This document shows, piece after piece, positions 49,601 to 60,840 of a DNA stretch of 64,000 nucleotides (position 1 is its first letter; the number at the start of each line of letters is the position of its first letter). The translations under genes and the position numbers were made by a program. Origin of the DNA: Tetradesmus obliquus. Its lineage: Eukaryota; Chlorophyta; Chlorophyceae; Sphaeropleales; Scenedesmaceae. The notes beneath the pieces were generated by a model, which saw only the letters and a list, made by a program, of their open reading frames with translations, was not told where the DNA came from and ran no database searches. The DNA lies in the NCBI GenBank assembly GCA_030272155.1, contig CP126193.1:620001-684000 (forward strand). The letters run 5' to 3'.

Positions 49601-52600
49601 CCACTGCAGCACTTAGGGGCGGCTAGGGACAACTTAGGGACGGGTTAGGGATGCCTGCCTCGCCACAGTGAAGTGCAACTGCATACAGCTGCATTCAGAG
49701 GAACGCAGGCAGATGCCCCAAGATACATGCATAACTCTTGCGCGCATGCAAGCACATGGTTTGCAGGTACAGGCATTGAACACGCGCACGCACAGCGCAC
49801 GCACTCAACGTGATGCATTGTTGCGCAGAGAAGTGCTTTGCCCACACGACCCCTGGTACGCTGCAGGCGTAGCGATCAACGGACGCCCCATGAGCGCATG
49901 CACGCTTTCGCAGCAGACCATTGAGCAAGCACACACATAACCACAGACAAACTCATGCATCCACGTGCGCATGTACGCAAGCAATTCGCCCGCACACATC
50001 CCGCCCGCAGACTCCCGATTGAGTTGCCAGAATCTCGCAAAATAAACACGTGCACGAGCGCAGGGTGCACGCATGCAAGGGAAGGAAGACGCACCCGCAT
50101 CCAGGCGTGCATGCACACAAGCACAACGCAACATCAAAAGAGTTCCTGATGAGTTGAAGAGTCTCAGTCAACAAACGCGTATATGGTGTGAGCGCATGTT
50201 TCAGAGCAACCGCTGTACGCGCCAAAGCACACGCGTAAGCACCCAAAACTCAAGCGCATCCACACACGCAGCGCGCATGTACCAAAGCACTTCACCCGTG
50301 GACAAATCAGGAGCTGCCACACCGCAATGTACAGATGTGCGGTGTGCGCACGCGTTTCAAAGCAAACGCTGCGCGCGCAAGAGCATGAGTACACAGTAAC
50401 ACACGTGCTCATCCACGAGCAAGCTACGCGCGCGCAAGCACACAAGCCAAAAGCGCCTTCATCTGCACACAAGCGCGCATGACAGCTGCAACTGCAATCG
50501 CACGGCATTGACACAAGCGCGCGTTTGCATCCGTACGCGTGCGATGACAAATCACGTGCATGTCAGCATGCTCGCGCACTCGCGCACATGGATGAGCATC
50601 GCATGCACGCCTGTGCACGTCAGCATGGCATATTGCGACAACAAGAACTTCGCACGCATACACTGTTTCAATCGCTGACACACAGACAACTGGCATACTC
50701 GCGCTGCGCGCAAGCAATGACAGCAGAACTAAATGCGTGCGCGTACGCAAATCCACGTACACACGTCCACGCGCTCTCACGCGCATGCAAACACTTCACC
50801 TGCACACGCGCACATCAGTTGCTTGCATAGGCATGAGCAGGTGCTCATGTGGGATGCGCGCACGCGTATGACAGCAATTGATACCACGCGCGCGCGCACC
50901 CACACACATGCGCAACCTTTCCATGCACGTGTGTGTGCATGCGACAAGCACCCCATTAGCGCACACCCGCGTCAGTTGTGAATATAGGCAAACACGCTTG
51001 CAATCGGTTCAACACAAACTGTTACGAGTGTACTTTCGAGCGCGCGCGCATAGGGATACAAGCGCGCAAGCAACAATTGTGAGCATAGCCATAACCTGGG
51101 GCGTATGTACGCTGTGCACGTTGTGAACCAGATGTTGCAAACACAAGACAGCATAAGGGTGGGCGCGCACGCACGAGACCGTTACGCGCATGTCTATAGA
51201 TCGGCACGTGCTCTTGCAAGTGCATTGTGCTCGTGAAACATGTGCGTGCAACACGTCCACGCGTGTAGTTAAGCAGGTGTCGACACAAGATGCGCGCAAT
51301 GCCAGTGAAGTGCTTGTGTGCATGCGCGCACACACAGAAAAACAAGAGAGTGTCCATGTGCGCATGCAAGCATGCAAACAAGCACTTCAACCTTGCTAGA
51401 ACACACATCAGTCACCGACTGCGGCGCAGGCATCACCGCAACACGCACGCGTTTGGAAGCATAAAAAAACGCTTGCATGCGCGCACCGTTTTGCTGCAAA
51501 CATTGCACACGCATGAGAACGCACGCGGATGCGGATGCACCAGGAATTCATCTGCACAATCATGCAGTCACGCTCAAGCAAACATGCATAACCATGCAAT
51601 GCATGCAAGCATGTATTGCTCACGCCAGGGAGCCCGCGTGAATACCAACAAGCACTTCACATGCACTGCACGGCACACAAAAGAGTGCATGCATGCATCA
51701 CTTGCAGCTATAGGTATCATGCCCAACGCGCAACGCATGCGCGCACAAATTCCTTAGTCAACATTGCAGATGCCTGAACATGCGCACGGGACCGCATGCA
51801 CAAGGAGTACACGTACACATATACGCACCCACGCGCGCAAGCAAACAAGCAGCTGCACAAACAGGCATCACTGAATAGATGACGCACAAATGCATGTGAG
51901 TGCACACGCGTTGCATGCACCTGCCAAAGCAAACAATGCACACATAAAAGCACGCGACAGCATGCTCGCATGCACATACATTATGCACGCACATGCAAGC
52001 ACCAATGTGCACACGAAACAAGCACGTCACCCGCATACACGTGCATCAACTGCAGCTCTTGAGCATCACATGCGTGCACGCGTTGCACTGCAAAGATAAC
52101 AATCACTACACCACGCGCAAGCATGCGCACATACACAAAAGCCCGCGCACGCACAAACATTTTTGCAGGCACATACACACATTCACGCGCGCGCACTTGC
52201 ACACAACTCTGCGCTTGCACACATGTGCAACAGCTGCAGGCAGAGGCATGCGCGCTGCGCTCACATATTGTCAAACCATCACACACATGAGCACGGACGC
52301 GCATGCAGAAGGAACACACATGTGCATCCACGCGCACGCGCGCGCATGTAAACAGAACAACACTCTTCACCCACGCATGCAGTGCACGCGCACCAGTGGC
52401 ACGCACCAACACGAGCGAGTGCACATCAGGGTGCTGTGGCAGACATCAACAGAACGTGGACACCAACATTCCCAGCATCAGACTCTGGCCATCCTGACAG
52501 GCAGCAGGCATGCAGCAGGCAACAAGCAAACAGATGGAAAGCAACAAACGCCAACACCAGCAGCGCATGCTCACCATCAAGGTGATCGGCGGCAGGGTGG

Positions 52601-55600
52601 ACGAGCAGTTGGTGCGCGGGCACAGCACCAAACCTCCATATAAAATCAGAGCAACCATAAGAACACAAGACAAACACACCTGTGATCTGAAGGCGTGCGC
52701 TCACCGTGATGAAGGACTGCTTGCCCTATGGGGTAGCTGCTGTGGCAGTTGGTGCGCAGGAATCGACACAGCGACACACAACCAACAGCCACAGCAGACG
52801 CAGAGCACAACAACACGAGCGCTCACCATGATGATGCCAGTGTCTGTCACTCACTCGCGCACACACTGATGCAATCAAACAGTTTCACGCGCTTACCATG
52901 ATGATGGGCAACAGGCTGCTGGGGTGGCTGGTGCGCAGGCGCGCCGCCACCTCGCCACAAAGACGCAACACCCACATCCACAGCATAATAAAAACGTTCA
53001 GCGTATCAAGGCACGCGCTCACCATGATGATGGGCAGCAGGCTGCTGGGGTAGCTGGTGCGCAGGCGTGCCGCCACCTCGTAGCCGCTCATGGCGGGCAT
53101 CATCACGTCCAGCAGCACCAGGTCCGGCAACACTGCACAGCTACGCTCCAGATAGGCCAGCGCCTGCAGATTAAACACGTCAGCATGCATCAGGCTGTAG
53201 TGCGTCAGCATCAGTGCAAGCAGTTCAATCACGTCGCTGCACCATAACGCCAGCAACACTGCGCAGCTGTTGCAGCAGGCCGCGCATCAGCGGTGCTGCA
53301 TCACCTCCAGCAGTACCCAGTTCAGCCACGTAGTGCTGCTGGTGGGCTAGCAGCTAGCACGGATGTGGGAGGGAGCGGCATGCATGCCGTTTGCAAAATG
53401 AATTGAACTCTTAAACGCGGCAACCCTGGACCTGAGTAAGTGCAAGCATGCAGGAGTGGGCGCCAGGAGACTGCCACTCTGACTCTGATGTCTGCACATA
53501 GAACCCGCCAGCGGCCGCTGTCTAAGACAGCTTGGAATGCAGTATTGCCATCGGCACACTGCAGCCGTAACTGGTGAATGGCCAAGCACGATCATGCCCT
53601 ACCTCGGCGCCACTCATGCACTTGACAACCTCCCACTTGTGGCTGCGCAGCGCAGTGCTGGCCACTAGCTGGTTGACTGGGTCGTCATCGACAGACAGCA
53701 CCTGCAGCCATACGCAACATGCAGATTACGTGCGCACTTTAATGATACAAGCGTTGGGATACGGCTGCAGACAAACTAGAACCTTTCAGCGGCGGCGCAC
53801 GTTGATGCATTGCGCTGGCTTGCAGGTGGCTAGGCGCCTGCAGCTGAGTGGGCATGCAGTGGCAAGCAGTGGCATGCAGCGACAGGCAGCAACACACAGT
53901 GGCAGTGGTAGCAGCTGCAGCAGCACGCACAGCGCAGCCGGCGTCACATGACAGCTGCTGAGCGGCAGCATCCAGCCGCTGGCTGCTGCTGCTCACACAT
54001 GCCCTGGAGCTGCTGCTGGCTGCTGCTGCTCACACATGCCCTGGAGCTGCTGCTGGCTGCTGCTGCTCACACATGCCCTGGAGCTGCTGCTGGCTGCCGC
54101 TGCTCACACATGCCCTGGAGCTGCTGCTGGCTGCCGCTACTCACACATGCCCTGGAGCTGCTGCTGGCTGCCGCTACTCACACATGCCCTGGAGCTGCTG
54201 CTGGCTCTGGCTCCAAGCCCACCTGGATGACGCCGCCATGCACGCTGCGATGGCAAGGCTTCATTGGCAGCACCCCAGCAGCAGCAGCATCAGGGCTGCC
54301 AGCAGCCTGCTCTTGCGCTGCTGCTGTACCCTCGCTGGCCCTTGCCGTCAGTGCCTGCTGCTGGCTGCACTCCGCCTGTGCTGATGCAGAAGCAGCTGCA
54401 CTAGTGTTGCTTGCTGCTGCTGCTGTCGCCTCTTGCTCCCCGGAGCCGCAGGTGCTGCTTGCTGCAGTGCTGCTGTCTGTTGCTGCTGCCAGCCCTTGGT
54501 GTGCGCTGCTGCTGCTACCCAAAAAGGAGCCCAGGCGCGGCCCGCCTGCTGTTGCTGCTGGCGTGGACAAAAGGTCGCCAGAAGTGTGCTTGGACCCGCC
54601 GAACTGCAGCAAGTGCGGCGCAAGGCACAGCTACAAGTGAGTAAGGTAGCTGGCCTGATGCCACAGATACAGACCACACAAGCGACGTGGCAAAGTAGGA
54701 TGCTGTGAAACATGGGTGGGTGAGACACGAGAGAGTGCCGTCAAACATGTGTGGGTACTGCAGCACACGCGGTGTGAGTGCTGGGGAGAGCTCGTGAACG
54801 CTTGCACCAGTGACTTGTGGCTGACGTGACTGCTCAGCTCCTGTGTTGGTGCTGGCAAGCATTTATCTGGCACGTCATGGCGGCAGCGGGTACGTGGCTG
54901 CACATCCTACCTGCAAAGGATCTGGCGCAAACATGCTGCGTGGCGCTGCTGCCCGCGCTCCTGGGCCCTCAAGGTCAGCCAGCTCCAGGCTGGCGCGTAG
55001 GCTGCAGCAGCAATGAACGTAACACATACGTAACACATATGTAACACAACTCAGCAGCCAATAGGGGTGCGTGAAGCCATTGAACACCATGTGCAGATGC
55101 AGCTGCTGCCCCTGATGACGCGTTCAAGCACGCTGTGGAGCAGCTTGCTGCGCTGCGGGTACAGCTATGATGCGCGGCATTCCTTCCAAGGACCCCAAAC
55201 TGACACACATGCTCAGGTGCACCACTTGTTACAATGGGAGCGCCATAAAGACGTATGCGCTGCATCTCTGGTCGCTGCAAGTGCTGGCCTGCACCTGACC
55301 GACCTGCTGAGCATGCCTGCTGCTGCCGCTGCTGCTGCTGCTACTGCTGCTGCTGCCTCACCTGCCCGCCTCGCTGAACATATCGGTCTCCATCTCGCTC
55401 TCGCTCTCGCACTCGCTGTCGGCCAGCGGCAGCTCGAAGCAGAAGCTGCTGCCGCGGCCCGGCTCGCTGGCCGCAGCAATGCTGCTGCCCATGCTGCTGA
55501 GCGCCTGCTGCACCAGGTACAGTCCCAGCCCGCTGCGGCACACGTCCCACACGTCAGCGCCCTCGCCCGCCTGCGCGCAGGCAGCATACACAGCACGTAC

Positions 55601-57514
55601 GCAGACTCAGCAAGCACAGCGCTCAGCGAGCGTGCGAGATTTGCGCAGGGAGTTCAGCAAGCGCAGTGCTCTGCTCACAGCTGCAAGAGCAAGCCCGCTG
55701 CGGCACACGTCCCACACGTCAGCGCCCTCACCCGCCTGCGCGCAGGCAGCACGTACGCAGACTCAGCAAGCACGGCGCCACATGTCAGCGCCCTCGCCAG
55801 CAGGCAGGCAGTGCAGGCAGGCGGGCGCCCGCGCCAGAAGGCAGGCAGGCAGGCAGGCAGGCAGGCAAGCAGGTCCTGGGCGCATCACCACTGGTGTAAA
55901 CATGATGTGTAGGCTCACCCGAATCAGGCAGGCAGCAAGCTCCAGGCAGGCGCCTTTGGTGGATGCAGCCCCTATCCCAGAGGCTCCCAGGCCGCACTCA
56001 GCATGGGTGCATCCATGTCACCCACCCTGCTGACTTCAGACTCAATGCACGGCGGCCCCACCTGCTGAAAGAGGCCCGCGGGCCGGTACATGCGCCAGCT
56101 GCTCGGGCGGGGCGACACATTCATCAACAGCAGCAGTAGCAGCAAAGCCCTCGCGCACATGAACAGCCAGGTCCATGGCGGCCTCACCTGCTGGAATGGT
56201 TCCAGGGCCTGTGCCAGCTGTTGGTGGATGTGTGATGACTGTTTGAAGACATCAGCAGTGCGCTGGTGCCAGCCCCCACCTGTAATGCGTGATTATGCCC
56301 TGGTCAATCTGCACTTGCAGTTGTGCCCCAAATAACATGGGGAGTTTGTGGCAGCCTCACCTGCTGAAAAGGGTCCAGGGCCTGTGCCAGCTGCTCAGGC
56401 GGGATGCCCTGCCCCGTGTCTGCCACCACCACGCTTGCCGCGCTGTGCGTCTGGCTGGCTGACACGCGCACGTCGCCGGCATGCGTGAACTTGAGGCAGG
56501 TGCACACCAGGTTCAGCAGCACCTGCAAAAGCAACGCACCGCGCAAGACAAAACAGGAGCGCGCAGTCACGGCAAGCAAAGCAGTTTCACATCCCAGCAG
56601 TGCAGCAGCAGCACTGCGGAGATGGCTGTGGGCCGATCCTTTGAACCCTTGCAAACACGCCGCAGCAGCGTGTGCAAATGTCTGGGAGGGATGTATATGC
56701 AAGCGTCATCCAAGCGCGTTGCAAAGCGCAAAACAGCATGCACACGCGCGCGCGGCCTGCGCATTCCACAAGCCGCTGCAGCTGCACACAACAGCATCTG
56801 CATGTGCGCTCGACCTGTGCTGAGCCAGGCTGCTGCAACCGCACCTGCATGAGGCGCGTGCTGTCTCCCTTGACTGGCGGCATGTCCCTGCTGATGCAGT
56901 TGATCAGCCGCACGTTGTCCTTGACCATGGGCCGCGTCAGCCGCAGCACAGACTCGCACACCCGCCACAGGTACACCTGCACACATGCAGCACAGCCGGC
57001 AGCACAGCAGGCAATACAGCAGCCAGCACAGCACATGTATATGAACCCAAACTCCCACGAGCAACTAACCTGCGTCAGCCAACACATTCAAACCAGCACA
57101 AGCAAAGCACGCCTCGCAGCTGGCTGATGCGCTGTGAGCATGTGCCGGCAGCAGCCACCCATGGCAGCAGCTGCTGCATGTGCGGTGCAACTGGCTGACA
57201 GCAAGTGCAAGAGCGGGGCCCTACACGCCCTAGGCGCCTCTGATCGCTGCTTTGCTTAGTCAGCAACATTGTGCGGCGGCTGGCAGCAGGCCACCCACCT
57301 TGTGTGTCCTGCGTGAGTGCTGGCCAGCCGCGCCGCCAGCGCTGCCGCCGTTGTGCGAGAGCGTGGTGTCGATGGTGTTGAGCAGGCACGTGGCGCTGCT
57401 GCGGATCATGTGCAGCATGCGCGTGCGGCTGGCGGCCGACTGCGTCTTGTTGTGCAGCAGCTCCTGCACCAGCGCTGCAGGTGCAGCATCGGTGGTGCAG
57501 CCGGCGTGTGCCGT

Positions 57515-57574
<60 letters not shown>

Positions 57575-60500
57575 CAGAGAAGCAGTGTGTGCTACTTCAT
57601 GGTAATGATGAGTGACATGTGCTGAAGGTGTGTGCCTTGTGAGCAGCGTGGCGCACTCCTGCGCAACACAGCCTGGCCGCAGACCAGGCCTCAGCCCGCG
57701 ACAGCACATCGGCTTCCGGTGATGTGCACGACCACTGCTCATGGGTGAGACGTGCACTGCAGAGCAAGTAGCTTGACACTCCTAGCACGCACAAGGATCA
57801 GCCTGCTGCAAGTGATGTGCATGTGCACACCCGATTAACGAGACAGGTGTGCGCTGCGCCGCACCTAGCATGCCTTTAATGGGTGCGCGCAGCTCGTGGG
57901 TCAGCGCGTACACCAGCCACAACACAACATCCGCCACAGTTGGCATGCACAAGCACCTCTCGCATTGACAGATGTGCCCAGTTGCCTGTGTGCTTGTGAT
58001 GCACTGCTGACATTCAGAAGACACCCCCAGCAGCCACCAAAGCCCGCACACATCTTCAGCGCACCTAGCATGCCGTTGATGGGTGCGCGCAGATCGTGGG
58101 TCAGCGCGCACACCAGCCACAAAGTAACATCCGCCACAGTTGGCATGCACAAGCACCTCTCGCATTGACAGATGTGCCCAGTTGCCTGTGTGCTTATGAT
58201 GCACTGCTGACATTCAGAAGACACCCCCAATGCCACCAGCTGTAGATAGAGGGGTTACACGGTGTGTTCATGCGGCCAACAGCCAAAGCCCATGCAGCGC
58301 ACCTAGCATGCCGTTGATGGGTGCGCGCAGCTCGTGGCTGAGCGCGTACACCAGCCGCTCCTTGCTGGCCACCAGGCCCCGCACACGCTCCAGCAGCAGG
58401 CCCCTGGCGAGACAGCAATGCATGAATGAATGAGCTACGCGTGGTGTGGTAAAACTCGCCACCCGCGTAAGTCAAGGGAGGGGGTGTGTGTGACGATGGG
58501 GATACCCCATGCGCCTTCACACCTCCTACCATCCTCACTGATCCGTGGGGACGGATCCCATAAGGTACCTTGCCCGTGCGGCCTGAGGCAGCACAACACA
58601 GCGTGGTAGCACGACAAAGCGCAGCAACACGCTCAGCAGCACGATCAGAGCACACTCAGCAGCACAGCAGCAAGACAAAAGCAATGGGGTCTGCTGATGG
58701 GCAGCAGCAGACGCTGGGACCACGGATGAGGCAGCTGAAGCCAGCATGCACATGCATGCGGGTGCGGGCTCACTGCCTGTCTGCGCGGCAGAGCCCCTTG
58801 CAGCTGGGGCGTGGCAGATCCAGTTGCAGCGGCAGCTGCAGCAGGCACATCGTACAATGTACGTCGCCACGCACTGCGAGTACCATGCTCACCGCAACGC
58901 CACGACAACCTGCAGCCCGCAGTCCCTTACCCACAGCCCTCAGCCCCCTGCCCACGTATCCAGCATAGCTGAGGGTGTAAGCATAAGAATGCTGGTTACA
59001 TTTCGTGTCAAGCACAGCCATTAGTTACTGCTGCACATGCAACATGCCTGCCTGCAGCCCACTGTACACCGCAGCCACCAGCCACAACCACCCAAGGTGC
59101 CCCTGAAACACACCCGCCCACCTGTCCAGCACGCCCATCAGCTCCTGCTGCACTTGCGGCATCATGTCTGCAGCTGCGCAACACACACTACAGCCGCCAA
59201 ACACATTTAAAGTGCCGCACAGGCACACCCGCCCACCTGTCAAGCACTCCCATCAGCTCCTGCTGCACTTGCAGCATGCACGTCTGCAGCCGTGCAAAAC
59301 ACACTACAGCCGCCAAACACTTATAGAGTGCCGCACAGGCACTGCCGCCCACCTGTCTAACACGCCCATCAGCTCCTGGCGCACTTGCAGCATGCATGTC
59401 TGCAGCCGTGCAACACACTACAGCCGCCACAAACATTTAGAGTGCCGCACAGACACACCCGCCCACCTGTCCAGCACGCCCATCAGCTCCGCAGCAGCCC
59501 CACCAACATCTAGGGCTAGCCTGCATGCACGCACCCAACTGCCATCTACTGTCCATGCACCCCCACCTGTCCAGCACGCCCATCAGCTCCTGCGCCGCCT
59601 CGCGCCGCTGCTGCACCGTGGACAGGTTCTTCTGCCACAGGTGGCTGCTGAACACCACCTTGGCGCCATAGTCGGCAGCGCCCCACAGCACCTGCAGCAG
59701 CCACAGCACATCCAGCATAGCTATGAGCTACTGCTGCACATGCAACATGCCTGCTTTCAGCCCACTGTACACCGCAGCCACAGCGCCCCACAGCACCTGC
59801 AGCAGCCACAGCGCATGACCATCAGCTGTGAGCTCTTGATGGCAAGGCCTAGTCGGCAGCGCCCCACAGCCGCAACAGCCACACACAAAGACAACAAGCA
59901 CAGGCTGACCAGTCCCGCCTGCCCCAGCAGCCACACCAGCACGCCAGCCCTCCAGCCCACCAGCCCACCAGCCGCACCACGCACCTGCTCCACAGTCAGG
60001 CTGACCAGCCCCGCCTGCCCCAGCAGCCACACCAGCGGGAACAGGCTCCACACCACCAGCGTCAGCGCCAGCATGCGCCCCAGCAGCTGCCGCGAGGCTG
60101 CGTCAGCAGACGACTCAGCGATGGCGCCCGCAAACATGTCCATGATGGCGCGCATCACTACAGCAAAGCCGGAGAACGACACCAGCAGCAGCAGCACCTG
60201 CAGCAGCAGCAGCAGCAGCAGCAGTGTCCGTGTTACCATGCAACACCACAGCCCATTGTGCTTGTTTGAATAGCAAATAACACATGCAAGGCCGGTATGC
60301 TGGTGCTCCAGCTCGCACCAGCCTTCTTACCACCTGTGGCGCAGTGTTTCTGTACAGCTGCGTTGGCCTATGCATGCGAAGCTGCTGCGGCGCACCTGCA
60401 GCGGGCCGCTGCTCCGGCATGCGCCCGGCCCAGCCAGCACCTGTGGTGTGTTTGCCTATACACGCCTGTGGGGCGGTTAGTTTGCCTACGCCTGCATAGG

Positions 60501-60798
60501 ATGTGCTGCAGCGGGCCGCTACTCCAGCTGGCACCCTGCCCAGCAGAGTCAGCACCATGCTCATGCGAAAGCGGGTGCGGATGCGGCTGCACTGTGTTAT
60601 GGCTCATCTGCTCATCATCGCACCTGCAGCGGGCCGCTGCTACAGCTTGCGCCCAGCCCTGCCGCCACCATGACCAGGTCACCACCCACAGCAGCCGCAA
60701 CGCGCCACGGCGCCAGGTCACTCATCATCGACATGAGCAGGATCATGGTGGGCGTGGTGTGCGTCCACTGCACGTAGCGCAGCGGCACAAAGCTGCAC

Positions 60799-60840
<42 letters not shown>

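Larger units (their letters stand above)
48910..53701 (-). other. Receiver domain and first part of the cyclase domain
   Basis: Receiver: VLSVDDDPVNQLVAS (acidic pocket 732-734), VLPDLVLLDVMMPAMSG (phospho-Asp779), PIIM|VSAKTEE (Ser809, split by a 3.6-kb intron) and DDYITKPF (Lys831). All catalytic positions of a working receiver are present. Exon 48910-49440 continues with an amphipathic connector, then the cyclase start NLLPPNVQRKLRAGE and TVLWAEVVG, a Gln-rich insertion, and SPAEAVVTLNSLYTTWEELC. Confidence 0.85.
54911..58403 (-). other. Histidine kinase domain of the enzyme-rhodopsin
   Basis: The H box is VYALSHELRAPINGML with His307 as the phospho-acceptor, continued by LVQELLHNKTQSAASRTRML after an intron. 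The N box reads VLLNLVCTCLKFTHAG: the first Asn is kept, but the Asn that normally precedes A-x-K-F and holds Mg-ATP is Thr428. G1 is DTGQGIPPEQ (Asp455), then LDPFQQ; G2 is SGLGLYLVQQALSSMGSS, then SEPGRGSSFCFELPLADS. The segment between F box and G2 (exon 55919-55996, CGLGASGIGAASTKG) is unusual. ATP binding may be weakened; the domain may still act as a relay or scaffold. Confidence 0.8.

Noticed and set aside
49700-52450. Many 60-216 codon frames in the alternating-sequence intron
   Set aside because: They arise because stop codons are rare in CA/CG-rich DNA; composition is Arg/His/Thr/Ala-biased with no motif, and the block is inside an intron.
55972-56066. Exon continuing directly after LDPFQQ as VGPPCIESEVSRVGDM
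   Set aside because: That frame runs into a stop and does not reach the G2-box exon; the acceptor at 55997 gives a phase-correct exon instead, although this border remains uncertain.
57863-58302. Mutually exclusive H-box exons
   Set aside because: The copies keep a donor but have no clear acceptor in phase; similar donor-side copies of unrelated exons occur throughout, so duplication debris is more likely.
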